A DNA stretch of 64,000 nt from Minwuiaceae bacterium (GCA_028278525.1 JANQEE010000040.1:1-64000), one strand, 5' to 3'. Positions 25,185-34,424 are shown, counted from the first letter of the stretch. Made by a program: numbers and translations. The notes: generated from the letters alone by a model not told the origin.

Positions 25185-25642
25185 CAGCCCGTCTCCGCCG
25201 CCCGATGGATCGCCCGGCGGATGCGCTGCTGCGTCCCGCAGCGGCAGAGGTTGCCAGCCATCGCATCGTCGATCTCGGCGTCACTCGGTCGGGCGCTGCG
25301 TTGCAGCAGCGCGACCGCCGACATGACCTGACCCGCTTGGCAGTAGCCGCATTGCGGCACGGCCTCGTCCAGCCAGGCGCGCTGCACCCGATGCGGCCGT
25401 CCGTCCTTCGCGGCCAGCCCTTCGACGGTCACGATGTCGCGGCCCACCGTGTCCTCGACGCCGATCAGGCAGCTTCGCTCGGCTTCGCCGTCGACCAGCA
25501 CCGTGCAGGCGCCGCATTGCCCGACGCCGCAGCCGAACTTGGCTCCGACCAGGCCGAGATGTTCGCGCAGCACGGCAAGCAGGGTTTCCGCCCGCCATTC
25601 CGGCGGAATCGCATGCGGGCGGTTGTTGACCTTGAGTTCCAT
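25184..25642 (-). CDS. [2Fe-2S] subunit of molybdenum hydroxylase, isoquinoline-1-oxidoreductase alpha type
   Basis: The 152-residue electron-transfer subunit carries two [2Fe-2S] clusters. The N-terminal plant-ferredoxin-like set is [12 protein letters not shown] with a later cysteine in RSCLIG; the second set is [11 protein letters not shown] and [12 protein letters not shown]. It starts at ATG 25640-25642 with a GGAGG site and ends in an ATGA overlap with the large subunit, so the two are made in step. It lacks a signal peptide and is probably carried out by the Tat signal on its partner. Confidence 0.93.
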   Translation of the reverse strand: MELKVNNRPHAIPPEWRAETLLAVLREHLGLVGAKFGCGVGQCGACTVLVDGEAERSCLIGVEDTVGRDIVTVEGLAAKDGRPHRVQRAWLDEAVPQCGYCQAGQVMSAVALLQRSARPSDAEIDDAMAGNLCRCGTQQRIRRAIHRAAETG

Positions 25643-25728
25643 GGCGGCCTCCGGCGACGTGAAGATAGGTCGCATATAGGCCGCGCCGCGAAGCGCGTCT
25701 TGAATTATCGCGCCAAAACGCCGGCTCG

Positions 25729-26844
25729 CTACGGTTGGTTGCGCAGGATCGAATAGGCGCGCAGCTTGTCGCGGTACCGGCTCATGCTGTGATACTTGTC
25801 GATGCGCTGCGCCTTGTTCTGATGGCAGCTCGCGATGAAATGCAGCAGCCGCCTGAGGTTGGAAACCGCGAACTCGACCCGCAGCGTCGGATAGTCGCCT
25901 TTCGGGCCTGGCACCGCGTCCGTCAGGTAGCGCATATAGCCGTAGTGCCGGAACTTCTGGACCTTGATCAGCCGGTCGACGACCCAGTCGATGGCGCCCC
26001 AGAAGGGAAACAGGGAGCCCAGGGCGCGCAGCACCGATTTCGTGACGTTGATGGTGATGCCGGCCGGTGGCACGAACGGCACGGGATCGGCGACATTGAC
26101 GACCCGGTAGATCGGCGTCTTGAACTTGTCGATCAGGCCCTGGTCGCCGACCCGCGGCGCGCCGAAGGTGTAGCAGGCGGCCAGCCGGTCGGAGCTTTGG
26201 TACCAGGTGGCGACGACGGCAAGGGCGCCGCCCAGCGAATGCCCGGCGATGTAGAGCGGCAGGTCCTCGTAGCTCTTCAGACGATCCGCAATATCGTCGT
26301 GCACCGACATGTAGGCGTCGTGGAAACCCTGATGCATGTTGCCGAGGATGCCGCCGTTCTGCGTGCGGATCGGCACCGGCGTGATGTCGATATTGGTCAG
26401 CCAGTCCTTGATCTGCTTGGTGCCGCGGAAGCAGATCACCGCCATGCCGGTGCCGGTATTGTCGCGCCGGCAGGCGACGAAGCCCTGCGTGTCGGTTTTG
26501 GCGTCGAACAGCGGGGCCCCGCCCGCCAGCTCGAAGCCGCCGACTTCCAGGGCGGCGGTCAGCGCCCGGTTGGATGGCGCGCCGTCCGCCGCGCCCAGCT
26601 TCAGATCGGCCAGGTATTGCTGCAGCCCGCTCAGGCGTTTGGCGATGTCCGACTGGTCGGTTAGTTGCGCCAGTACGCCGGCCAGTTCGAGGATCCGGCT
26701 GTCCGATTCCTCGTCCAACTCGACATAGGCCAGGTCGGCAAGGATCGCCATGATCCAAGCGGTCCTGTCGCTGTAGGCGGCCCGCTTCACCGGTATTTTC
26801 AGTTGCTCGAGTAACTGGAAGTCTCGGTCGGTATCTAAGCTCAT
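25729..26844 (-). CDS. Class 3 lipase-like alpha/beta hydrolase
   Basis: A 371-residue hydrolase of the class 3 (Rhizopus-type) lipase family. Seen directly are [12 protein letters not shown] (oxyanion-side strand), the nucleophile elbow [22 protein letters not shown] after it, and [13 protein letters not shown], the usual aspartate region. No signal peptide is present, so it may be cytoplasmic or exported another way. The ATG at 26842-26844 follows AGGGGG. It ends 86 bp before the [2Fe-2S] subunit gene on the same strand. A functional link to the molybdenum enzyme is not evident. Confidence 0.85.
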   Translation of the reverse strand: MSLDTDRDFQLLEQLKIPVKRAAYSDRTAWIMAILADLAYVELDEESDSRILELAGVLAQLTDQSDIAKRLSGLQQYLADLKLGAADGAPSNRALTAALEVGGFELAGGAPLFDAKTDTQGFVACRRDNTGTGMAVICFRGTKQIKDWLTNIDITPVPIRTQNGGILGNMHQGFHDAYMSVHDDIADRLKSYEDLPLYIAGHSLGGALAVVATWYQSSDRLAACYTFGAPRVGDQGLIDKFKTPIYRVVNVADPVPFVPPAGITINVTKSVLRALGSLFPFWGAIDWVVDRLIKVQKFRHYGYMRYLTDAVPGPKGDYPTLRVEFAVSNLRRLLHFIASCHQNKAQRIDKYHSMSRYRDKLRAYSILRNQP

Positions 26845-27010
26845 CGTCAGCCCCCTTTTTTATCCGGCCCGCTACGCCCCAACGTGAACAGTGAGGCAAG
26901 AGCCGCGCCCGTCTGTGAGTAATTTCACACGCGTGCCCCGTGTGCCGATATACAAACCATCTAGGCGGAGAGTGGCGTAGAAGAAGCCGCCGGGTGGGGA
27001 GCTTCTTGTC

Positions 27011-27682
27011 GTGGACGGTTTCGTTCTGGAACTCGTGGCTGGCGACAGCTGGCTTGTCCATGTTGCGGCGCTGTTACAGGTGTTCGGCCTTTTGCTGCGC
27101 AGGCAGTTGATGCTGCGCCTGTTCGTGCTTGCCGGCAGTATCGTCTACATCGCCTACTTTTACTTCCACGCCATCGGGCCGATGTGGGCGCCGATGTTCT
27201 GGAGCGCCGTTCTGGGCGCGGCCAACGTTTTCGGCATTACCCGTCTGATTCTGGAGCGCATGCACTTCCGGCAGTCGGCGGACGAACGGGATTTCCTGCG
27301 CATGCTCAAAGTGCTGACGCCCGGCGAGTCGCGCCGGCTGATGCGGCTTGCGCGCTGGCGGGTGGCCGAGGAGACGACGAAACTGACGCAGGAAGGCCGG
27401 TCGGTGGATCGCCTGTACTTCGTGCTCGACGGGCAGATCGACATTGTCAAGACAGGTAAGTCGTTCTGCATCCGCCCGGGCGTCTTTGTCGGCGAGATCG
27501 CCTTTCTTCTGAATACGCCGGCTTCCGCCACGGTGTTTGTCGCGCCGGGGGCCAAATATATCGAGTGGTCGGCCGAGAGCCTGCGCGACCTGATCCATCG
27601 CATCCCGAGCCTGCGCGCCACTATGGAACGTCTGTTCAACCAGGAACTGGCTCGCAAAGTGGCGCATTCATGGGGAGTGTAG
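27011..27682 (+). CDS. Popeye-like membrane protein with cyclic-nucleotide-binding domain
   Basis: A 223-residue protein with two or three N-terminal membrane helices (to about residue 85), then a cyclic-nucleotide-binding beta roll from about 105 to 200 ([38 protein letters not shown]). The order and the [16 protein letters not shown] helix resemble Popeye-domain (POPDC) proteins of animals. The classical phosphate-binding cassette has [16 protein letters not shown]; the usual arginine after E is absent, as in Popeye proteins. It uses a GTG start at 27011 behind GGGGAG. Ligand binding is unproven. Confidence 0.75.
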   Translation: MDGFVLELVAGDSWLVHVAALLQVFGLLLRRQLMLRLFVLAGSIVYIAYFYFHAIGPMWAPMFWSAVLGAANVFGITRLILERMHFRQSADERDFLRMLKVLTPGESRRLMRLARWRVAEETTKLTQEGRSVDRLYFVLDGQIDIVKTGKSFCIRPGVFVGEIAFLLNTPASATVFVAPGAKYIEWSAESLRDLIHRIPSLRATMERLFNQELARKVAHSWGV

Positions 27683-27756
27683 GGCCGGCCGGCTGGGTTG
27701 GATCGGTTGGCTCGCCTGTGCCATGCTTGACGTCTCACCACGTGAATGGCGACACC

Positions 27757-28977
27757 ATGCAGCAATCCTCCCCCGGCACGGCCGACGACCTGCGTACGAT
27801 CGGACTGATCGGGCTGGCGCACGGTCTCAGCCATTTCTTTCAGTTGGTGTTGCCGCCGCTGTTCATCTTCATGATCGCCGAGTTCGACGTCAGCTACACC
27901 GAACTGGGCGCGGTGATGACCGTGTTCTTCGTCACCTCCGGCTTGGCCCAGGCGGCGGCTGGCTTCGTGGTCGACCGGTTCGGCGCGCGGGTGGTGCTGA
28001 TCGGCGGCCTTGCCATCTATTGCACGGCCATTCTGCTGTTCGGCCTGCTGCCGTCGTTTTGGATGTTCGTTCCCGTGGCGATGTTGGCCGGCCTCGGCAA
28101 CAGCGTCTTTCACCCGGCGGACTTCGCCATCCTCAACGCCACCGTGAACCAGAGCAGGCTCGGCCGCGCTTATGGCGTGCACACCTTCGGCGGCAATCTC
28201 GGCTGGGCGCTCGCCTCCGCCTTCATGCTGCTGGTCGCGGGCTTCGCCGGCTGGCGTGCTGCTTTGTTCGCCGCCGCCGCGATCGGCTTTTCCGTTCTTG
28301 TGCTGCTGATCGCGAACTGGAATCGGCTGCGGGACGAGAGTCCCGATAAGTCAACGGCTGCCGCACCGGGTGCGCCGGCCAAAGGCCTGCTGCCGTTGCT
28401 GACGACGCCGGTCATGCTCTGCTTTGGCTACTTCCTGCTGCTCTCAACGGCGCTGATCGCGGTGCAGAATTTCCTGCCCGCAACCTTGAACGCGTTGCAT
28501 CAGACGCCGCTTGCCGCGGCCGGCACGGCGCTTACCGGTTTTCTGCTCGGCGCCGCCGCGGGCGTCCTGGTCGGCGGCTGGCTGGCCGACCGGAGCCACC
28601 GGCACGACGCCGTCATCGCACTCGGCCTCGCCGCGTCCGCGTTGCTGTTCGTGCTGATCGGCGCGGCGGCGCTGCCGTTCGCGCCGCTAGTCGCCGCCGC
28701 CACGGCCGCGGGCTTTCTGTCCGGCGTCACCACGCCCTCGCGCGACATGCTGGTCCGCTCGGCGACGCCGCCCGGCGCGACCGGGCGGGTCTACGGCTTC
28801 GTCTACTCCGGGCTCGACGCCGGCTCGGCGCTGGCGCCGGTCACCATCGGCCTGATGCTCGACCATGGCGAGCCGCGCTGGGCGATCTGGCTGGTCGCGG
28901 CGATGCTGTTCGCCGCGATCTTCACCGCCGTCTCGATCCGCATTGGCGCCAGGCCCGTGGCCCAGGCCGCGGAGTAG
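27757..28977 (+). CDS. MFS transporter, fosmidomycin-resistance-like
   Basis: A 406-residue major-facilitator protein with about twelve membrane segments. The opening GLAHGLSHFFQLVLPPLF and the tail DRFGARVVLIGG motif A-like loop resemble the Fsr branch (fosmidomycin resistance) and related drug or metabolite exporters. It has no operon partner; the next gene is convergent. The ATG at 27757 is chosen because it directly precedes the conserved N terminus; no strong ribosome site is visible (GTGAATGGCGACACC). Substrate unknown. Confidence 0.85.
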   Translation: MQQSSPGTADDLRTIGLIGLAHGLSHFFQLVLPPLFIFMIAEFDVSYTELGAVMTVFFVTSGLAQAAAGFVVDRFGARVVLIGGLAIYCTAILLFGLLPSFWMFVPVAMLAGLGNSVFHPADFAILNATVNQSRLGRAYGVHTFGGNLGWALASAFMLLVAGFAGWRAALFAAAAIGFSVLVLLIANWNRLRDESPDKSTAAAPGAPAKGLLPLLTTPVMLCFGYFLLLSTALIAVQNFLPATLNALHQTPLAAAGTALTGFLLGAAAGVLVGGWLADRSHRHDAVIALGLAASALLFVLIGAAALPFAPLVAAATAAGFLSGVTTPSRDMLVRSATPPGATGRVYGFVYSGLDAGSALAPVTIGLMLDHGEPRWAIWLVAAMLFAAIFTAVSIRIGARPVAQAAE

Positions 28978-29088
28978 GGCTCAGGCCGCCGGTGCCGCGT
29001 CAAGGCCGACGGCGGTTGAATCTATCCACGCCATGGGTAGCACGGGCTTATGATATTCGTATGACAGAGAAATGCGTCGCCGGTGCCT

Positions 29089-29703
29089 CTATCCTGCCGG
29101 CGGCACCGTCGCCTGCATCGACGGGCGGGCCGAGAACGCCTCGAACCAGGCGGCCAGCTTAGGGTGCCCATCGCGCCAGTTGTCACCGGGAAAGCGGAAG
29201 TCCAGATAGCCGAGCGCGCAGGCCGCGGATATCGTGCCGATGTCGACGGTATCGCCGAAGCTCTCCACTTCCGCCTCCAGCGCGTCGACGCCGCGCCGGA
29301 TTTTGCCCTTCTGGCCGTCGATCCATTCCGGCCAGCGCTGTTCTTCCGGCCTCAGGAACGTCTCGTAGCGGGTGTTGACGCCGGCATCCAGAATGCCGTC
29401 GGCAAGCGCCTGGCGGCGCAACGCCGTCCATCGCGCGGCGCCATCCTGCGGGAACATCTTCGCGCCCTGGTGTTGAGTGTCCAGGTATTCGCAGATCACC
29501 CGTGAATCGAACAGGGTCATGCCGTCGCCCGTGGCCAGCGCCGGTATCTTGCCGATCGGGTTGGCGTCGTTCAGCGACGGGCTTGGATTGATCGGGGTGA
29601 TATGGGCATCGACCTCTTCGACCCGATCGCTCAGGCCGGTTTCCATAACCAGAATGCGGACTTTGCGGACGAAAGGCGATGGAGCTGCGGAATACAGTTT
29701 CAT
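29089..29703 (-). CDS. Glutathione S-transferase family protein
   Basis: A 204-residue GST with an N-terminal thioredoxin-fold domain (MKLYSAAPSPFVRKVRI; the serine in APSPFVRK is the likely glutathione-activating residue), the cis-proline IGKIPAL, and FDSRVICEYL in the glutathione site. The C-terminal helical domain includes LGYLDFRFP. It is close to the YfcF/YibF-like bacterial group. The ATG at 29701-29703 follows GGGAAGAC. It lies behind the SPOR-domain gene, separated by a large stem-loop. Confidence 0.88.
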   Translation of the reverse strand: MKLYSAAPSPFVRKVRILVMETGLSDRVEEVDAHITPINPSPSLNDANPIGKIPALATGDGMTLFDSRVICEYLDTQHQGAKMFPQDGAARWTALRRQALADGILDAGVNTRYETFLRPEEQRWPEWIDGQKGKIRRGVDALEAEVESFGDTVDIGTISAACALGYLDFRFPGDNWRDGHPKLAAWFEAFSARPSMQATVPPAG

Positions 29704-29736
29704 TGTCGTCTTCCCTGTCGAATGAGCGGAGCGGCA

Positions 29737-29797
29737 GCCGCACGGTAGACCCGGCGCGGCGCGGCATCAAGGCGCCGTCCCGGGTCTACCGTGCGGC
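29737..29797 (-). terminator. Large stem-loop between SPOR gene and GST gene
   Basis: GCCGCACGGTAGACCCGG (29737-29754) pairs perfectly over 18 bp with its complement at 29780-29797, leaving a 25-base loop. It begins 3 bp after the SPOR gene's TAA on the minus strand. There is no T-run, so it may stabilise the mRNA end or help Rho-type termination rather than act as an intrinsic terminator. Confidence 0.55.
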
Positions 29798-29799
29798 CG

Positions 29800-32505
29800 T
29801 TATTGGGTGCCGGTCAGAACCGGCAGGCAGCGTGTCTCGGCGTTGCGCGTCGCCAATGCCGTGCACAGGTCTTTCGCGGCGCTTTCGGTCTCGATCGGTC
29901 CGGCCTGAAGTCGATGCCAGACACCCTTTTCGGCGCCGAGGTCGGCGGCAATCACCCGCGTCTGCAAATCGCCCAGCAGATCTTCGGAGGTTGACCGAAG
30001 CGTGGCCCATTCCCGTTCGGCCGTCTTGGGCGACCGAAAGGCGCCGAGTTGGACGTGGAACGTTCGCCTGTTCGCCGGCGCGGTAGTTTGATCCTGTTGT
30101 GCGGCCGCGACGGCCAGCGCCTGCGGCGGTGCGCTTTCGACGTCGGGCGTGTCGGCCTCCGGCTCATCGGGAGTCCCGGCCGTCTCCGTTTCTATCTCGG
30201 CGTCCGCTGCCTCGGCCTTCAGCGCGGCGAGACGCTTGCCCAATTCGGCAAGTTCGGCTTCGCGCAGTCTTGTGCCGGTGGTCAGGCTGGTCAGGCGTTC
30301 GCGCGTGGCGGTTTCCTCCGCCTTGGCGACCGCGGCGGCGGCCAGGGCATCGTCGCGCTGCCGTTCGGCTTCGCGCAGCGCCGCCTGAGCCTGATCGCGA
30401 AGATCGCTCAGGTCTTTCAGTTCGGCCGCCTGGGCCGCCAACGTCTGCTGGACTTCGGTCAGGCGTGCGCGTGCGGCGGTTTCCTGTTGGGCCGCTTCGG
30501 CGTCGGTCTCCCGCGCCGTACGCTGAACCTCGGCGGTTCGCTGGTTCAGCGCATCCAGGTCCGCGGATCGTGCATCGACCGCCTGCGCCAGTTTCTCCAG
30601 CTCCGCCCGTTTGGATATCTGTTCCGACTTCAGCGCGTCTAGTGTCGTCTCGATGGCCTGGGCTTGCGTCTGCGCGTCGCTGAGCTCCGCTTCCGCAACT
30701 TTGCGGTTCTCCCGCAGCGAACTCAGTTCCGCTTCCTGCAGACTTATCGATCCGGTCAATGCTTCGATTTCGGCGCGTGCCGTTTTCCGTTCCAGGTCCG
30801 TGGCCAGCAGCGATTTCTTTATGGTCTCGTATTCCGCTTCGATGGCGATCAGGTCGCCCTGCACCTGGTCGCGGTCCTGCTGCAACGCGACCAGCGCGGT
30901 ATCCAGGTCGGTGAGACGCTGGGCCGCGTTCTCTACTTGAGAGGCGAGCACGGACCGCTGTTCCCGGGTCTTCGTCACCTGCTCCGTCAGTTGCTCTCGT
31001 TCCTTCCGGCGTTCCGCCAACTCGGTCTCGATAGCGGCCACTTCGGCGCGGCGCTCGCTCGCGGAGCGGTCCAGATCCGTCAGTTCGGTGGTGGCCAAGG
31101 CGATCCGCTGTTCCAACGCTTGCCTGTCCCGGCCCAGGCGGCCGGTCTCCGCGCGAACCTGCCGCAATTCGTTTTCCATGCTCTTCAATGCCGCTGCCTG
31201 CGCGGCCGCGTCGTTGGTTGCCGCGGCCAGTTGTTGCTGCAGCTTGTCCCTGGCATCGCGCGCGGCCGTCAACTCCGCCGTCGCGCGCTCGCGTTGCTCG
31301 GCCAACGCGGCCAGTTCCGTGTCGGCGTCCGTGATACGCCGCTTCTTACTTTCCAGCGATTGCGCCGCCGCGTCATTTTCAGTTGTCAGACGGTCTCGGA
31401 CTTGACTGGCGGAGTCGCGCTCGGCGCGTACGGTTTCCACCTCGGCGGTCAGCGTATCGCGCAGTTTCGCCAAATCGGTAACGTTGCGCTCGACTTGCTG
31501 CGCCTGCTCGGTGAGGCCGGCTAACTGGCTGGTTTTGGCTGCGGATTGCGCGGCAAGGTCTTCAAGCGCGGTACGCGCGGTGTCCCGTTCCGTTCGCAAT
31601 GCGGCCAGGTCTTCCGCCGCCTTGTCGCGATCGGCGATCATTTCCGTCAACGCCGTCCGTGTCTTAGCAGCCTGCTCTTCCAAGGCCCGCAGGTCCTCGC
31701 GGCGCGGTTCGATGGCCGCCGCCAGGTTGGACAATGCGTCTTCGGCCGCCGCCCGGTCGGCACGGGCGGCTTTCGCCGCGTCGGCGGCTGACTGCCGTTC
31801 CTGCGCCGCGGTCGCCGCCGCCGTCTGGATGGCGGCCAGCTTTTCTTCCATCTGCCGAACCCGTTGCTCGGCTTCCGCCGCGCCGTTTCTGGCGGTTGCC
31901 AGGTCTTCCAGCGCCCGGTCGCGTTTCGCCAATACCGCCGACGTATCGTCCGCCACGGCCGCGCGGTCGGCATTTGCCTTTTCCAGCTCCGCCTCTGCCG
32001 TATCGATGTCGCTCTGCCTTGCGGCAACCTGCTCGGCCATCTCGTTGATCTGTTCCTCGAGCACGGTCAGCGTCTGCTGTGCGGCGCGCCGTTCCGCAAT
32101 CGCCGCTTTGGCATCGGCCAACGCGGCGTCGCGGCCGGCCGTGGCGCTTGCAAGGTTGGCGCCCATCGCCGTGAGTTTCGCCTCCAGCGTTCCGATTTCG
32201 GCGCGTGCCGCGGTCTGTTCCGCGAAGGTCTTGTCGAGCGCCTGCCTGGCAATCTTCAAGCGCCCGTTCAGATCGCTCAGCTTTCGGTCGGATGCCGCCT
32301 CTGTCGTGGCGTCGCGCTGCGGCGGTGTCCCAAGCGGCACGACAACTTCCTGACCGCGGCTGTCGGCGACGGTTCCGCCATCGGTGTCCGACGAGCCCGG
32401 CGGCAACAGCAACCCGACGCCGAGACCGGCAATCGCCGAGACCGCCATCAGAATGATACCGGCCAATCGCGGTTGCCGCATCACGATCCTGGCAGGCAGC
32501 GCCAT
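29800..32505 (-). CDS. Membrane-anchored long coiled-coil protein with C-terminal SPOR domain
   Basis: A 901-residue envelope protein. Residues ~10-40 form a single signal-anchor helix (LAGIILMAVSAIAGLGVGLL). Residues ~60-780 are almost unbroken coiled coil rich in Ala, Glu, Lys, Arg, Gln and Leu, with no enzymatic motif. The end is a SPOR domain (FHVQLGAFRSPKTAEREW ... VWHRLQAGP), a fold that binds glycan strands stripped of peptides at division septa. So it probably reaches from the inner membrane across the periplasm to peptidoglycan. The ATG at 32503-32505 has a GGAGGAG site; an upstream open stretch is not conserved-looking. It is far larger than most SPOR proteins. Confidence 0.8.
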   Translation of the reverse strand: MALPARIVMRQPRLAGIILMAVSAIAGLGVGLLLPPGSSDTDGGTVADSRGQEVVVPLGTPPQRDATTEAASDRKLSDLNGRLKIARQALDKTFAEQTAARAEIGTLEAKLTAMGANLASATAGRDAALADAKAAIAERRAAQQTLTVLEEQINEMAEQVAARQSDIDTAEAELEKANADRAAVADDTSAVLAKRDRALEDLATARNGAAEAEQRVRQMEEKLAAIQTAAATAAQERQSAADAAKAARADRAAAEDALSNLAAAIEPRREDLRALEEQAAKTRTALTEMIADRDKAAEDLAALRTERDTARTALEDLAAQSAAKTSQLAGLTEQAQQVERNVTDLAKLRDTLTAEVETVRAERDSASQVRDRLTTENDAAAQSLESKKRRITDADTELAALAEQRERATAELTAARDARDKLQQQLAAATNDAAAQAAALKSMENELRQVRAETGRLGRDRQALEQRIALATTELTDLDRSASERRAEVAAIETELAERRKEREQLTEQVTKTREQRSVLASQVENAAQRLTDLDTALVALQQDRDQVQGDLIAIEAEYETIKKSLLATDLERKTARAEIEALTGSISLQEAELSSLRENRKVAEAELSDAQTQAQAIETTLDALKSEQISKRAELEKLAQAVDARSADLDALNQRTAEVQRTARETDAEAAQQETAARARLTEVQQTLAAQAAELKDLSDLRDQAQAALREAERQRDDALAAAAVAKAEETATRERLTSLTTGTRLREAELAELGKRLAALKAEAADAEIETETAGTPDEPEADTPDVESAPPQALAVAAAQQDQTTAPANRRTFHVQLGAFRSPKTAEREWATLRSTSEDLLGDLQTRVIAADLGAEKGVWHRLQAGPIETESAAKDLCTALATRNAETRCLPVLTGTQ

Positions 32506-32641
32506 ATCACTCTCCTCCAATCCGCCATGACCGGGGCGGGACACCGGCGCGGCGTTCCAGCGCCGCAGCCGTCGTTTTCTATAGGCGGGTTTAGCACAAA
32601 TGCCGACATCATTCTGCGTCGCAGCGCGGGGCGGACGCCTC

Positions 32642-33121
32642 TCAGACCGCTCGGTTGCGGCTCGACTGTCCGGATTGAGTCGCACCGCGCCGTCTGAAGG
32701 GCGCTTTGATTCCGTTATAGAGTATCCAGGCCAGCACAATGCCGGCGCCGCCATAGGCCAGGCTGGTCGGGTCAAGCGGTAGGGCGGGTTGAAACGTCTG
32801 GAGCGTGCCGTCGGCGATCGCGCCGTCCAGGTGTTGCAGGAAGGCGATGGGTTTCGAAAACACCCCCGCGGCGCGAATCGCCTGGTCCGCCGCTTCCAGT
32901 TCGGCGACCCGGTCGGCGGCTGCCCGGGCGATTTCCTGCCGGGCGCCGCCGCCGGTCTCCAGGGCCCGCTGCAGGTTAAGGCGCGCTTCGTCGAGATGTC
33001 CGCCCAGGCGTTGCTGATACTGCTGGATAAAGGCCAACAATTGACTGGCCGTCAGGCCGGCTATCGCGGCTATCGCCACGCCGATCAGCGAATCAATCTG
33101 CCTCAGGATCCAGCCCAGCAT
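32642..33121 (-). CDS. DUF2937-like membrane protein
   Basis: A 159-residue protein with a membrane helix at each end (IGVAIAAIAGLTASQLLAF and YGGAGIVLAWILYNGI) and a helical middle containing QQYQQRLGGHLDEARLNL, the hallmark stretch of the DUF2937 family as I recall it. Function unknown. Its start at 33119-33121 lies inside the 3' end of the VOC gene (29-bp overlap), so it is co-transcribed with VOC and rhodanese genes. Confidence 0.6.
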   Translation of the reverse strand: MLGWILRQIDSLIGVAIAAIAGLTASQLLAFIQQYQQRLGGHLDEARLNLQRALETGGGARQEIARAAADRVAELEAADQAIRAAGVFSKPIAFLQHLDGAIADGTLQTFQPALPLDPTSLAYGGAGIVLAWILYNGIKAPFRRRGATQSGQSSRNRAV

Positions 33122-33518
33122 CGTTTTCGCCTGCCCAATCGTCGTCGAGGAACCGTTGAAACTCGATCCGATAGCCGTTCGGGTCGCGCGCGAAGAAGCA
33201 ATAGACCCTGAAGGTTTCCGACGCTTCCGGCGGACCCTCGGTCGCGACGCCAAGCGCGGTCAACCGCCGGTACCAGCCGTCGACGTCGGGGGTCACGATT
33301 GAGAAAACGACGCCGCGCGGCTCGCTTTCCCGTCCTTCGCGCACGCCACAGACGCCGACGAATCCGTTCGGCCCCGTCCGGTAGATGCGGCAAGGGCCCT
33401 GATCGCGGGCCAGTTTCAGGCCCAGGGTCTGCTCGTAGAACTGCCAGGTCGCCGCCGGGTCGTCGGCGTAGAGAAAGGTAATCTGCTGGTCGATCGGCGG
33501 ATGAGCCTCGGTCGACAA
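33093..33518 (-). CDS. VOC/glyoxalase-fold protein
   Basis: A 141-residue vicinal-oxygen-chelate protein. The two beta-alpha repeats are visible: ITFLYADDPAATWQFYEQTL and the late FFARDPNGYRIEFQRF with the C-terminal metal glutamate. It could be a small dioxygenase or glyoxalase relative; the substrate is unknown. It probably uses a TTG start at 33516-33518, two bases after the rhodanese stop, with AAGGA seven bases upstream. The gene overlaps the next one by 29 bp. Confidence 0.8.
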   Translation of the reverse strand: MSTEAHPPIDQQITFLYADDPAATWQFYEQTLGLKLARDQGPCRIYRTGPNGFVGVCGVREGRESEPRGVVFSIVTPDVDGWYRRLTALGVATEGPPEASETFRVYCFFARDPNGYRIEFQRFLDDDWAGENDAGLDPEAD

Positions 33519-33520
33519 GG

Positions 33521-33907
33521 TCAGTCCTTGCTTTCGACCGGCCCGCCGGCTTCTTTCCAGGCGGTAAACCCGCCGTCGATGTGGCTGACGTTGTCCAGGC
33601 CCATTTCCTGCACCGTCTTCGTCGCCAGCGCGGAGCGCCAGCCGGCGGCGCAGAAGAACACGAAGTGCTTGTCTGCGGCGAAGGCGTCGCGGTGATAAAC
33701 GCAGGTGGGATCGACCCAAAACTCCAGCATGCCGCGCGGCGCGTGCAAGGCGCCGGGCACGGCGCCCTCCCGCTTCAACTCGCGGACGTCGCGAATATCG
33801 ACGAACTGGGTATCTTCGCGGCCGTGCAGGTCCATGGCTTCCTGGACCGAAAGCGTTTTGACCTGCTGCATGGCCTCGTCGACCATTTGGGCGGCGGTCT
33901 TCGGCAT
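33521..33907 (-). CDS. Rhodanese-like sulfurtransferase domain protein
   Basis: A 128-residue single rhodanese domain. The active-site loop with the catalytic cysteine is VFFCAAGWRSALA; FVDIRDVRELKREGAVPGA is the CH2A-like N-terminal motif. Such proteins move sulfane sulfur or act in stress responses. The ATG at 33905-33907 follows AGGAG. It starts the rhodanese-VOC-DUF2937 group, with 89 bp between it and the YggT-like gene. Confidence 0.9.
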   Translation of the reverse strand: MPKTAAQMVDEAMQQVKTLSVQEAMDLHGREDTQFVDIRDVRELKREGAVPGALHAPRGMLEFWVDPTCVYHRDAFAADKHFVFFCAAGWRSALATKTVQEMGLDNVSHIDGGFTAWKEAGGPVESKD

Positions 33908-33996
33908 GGTTTGCTCCTGCTGTTCTGGGGCACGAGGACGGCTCAATCGATCTAGCCGCCACGGTCCGCCGCTGTCAAGCGGCGCGCGGGGCCGGT

Positions 33997-34356
33997 TCAG
34001 TTGCCGTAGAACAGATCGTAGATGATGTAGGCGATGTCGCTCTCCAGCGGAAACGAGAGCATGCCCATCACCGAATAGCCCAGCAGCCAGGGCATCAGAT
34101 AGAAGCGGATCATGAAGAAGAACCAGGCGACGTAGATCGGCACCAGCGAGTCGATCAGGAAACCCGGCGTTACCGGCTTGAACACCCGCAGGATCGGATT
34201 GGTGTACTTCACGAACACTTTCATGAAGAACCAGGGCGAATCTTCCGGCAGGAAGATGCCCATCGCAAAACGGCCGATCAGCGTCCACATGATCACGCCG
34301 AGGATGTAGTCGATGGCAATGACCCAGATCGGAAAGACGGCGAGTGGATCGGTCAT
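33997..34356 (-). CDS. YggT-like integral membrane protein
   Basis: A 119-residue protein with three hydrophobic segments. The pattern of a helix, a NPILRVFKPVTPGFLIDSLVP-like loop and another helix resembles one YggT repeat, a family linked to cell-shape and osmotic phenotypes. The similarity is by eye and moderate. Its start at 34354-34356 lies after the symporter terminator, so it should have its own promoter in 34357-34390. Confidence 0.5.
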   Translation of the reverse strand: MTDPLAVFPIWVIAIDYILGVIMWTLIGRFAMGIFLPEDSPWFFMKVFVKYTNPILRVFKPVTPGFLIDSLVPIYVAWFFFMIRFYLMPWLLGYSVMGMLSFPLESDIAYIIYDLFYGN

Positions 34357-34390
34357 CGGAACGGCGTTGTGGAGCGAAGTGGTGTTGTTG

Positions 34391-34424
34391 AAAGGAAAAG
34401 GGTGGCGGCGCGAACGCCGCCACC
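34391..34424 (-). terminator. Intrinsic terminator of the symporter operon
   Basis: On the minus strand GGGTGGCGGCG, loop TTCG, CGCCGCCACCC form an 11-bp perfect stem (34399-34424) followed by a T-rich tract (34391-34398). UUCG is an unusually stable tetraloop. It lies 30 bp after the symporter stop codon. Confidence 0.9.

Noticed and set aside
23418-25331. Long open frame opposite the molybdenum hydroxylase large subunit (over 600 codons)
   Set aside because: Arg/Ala/Gly/His-rich shadow with no domain; the opposite strand has intact cofactor motifs.
26925-26950. CACACG ... CGTGTG dyad between the lipase and Popeye-like genes
   Set aside because: Short arms, no T-run and no regulator gene; could be chance or a weak bidirectional structure.
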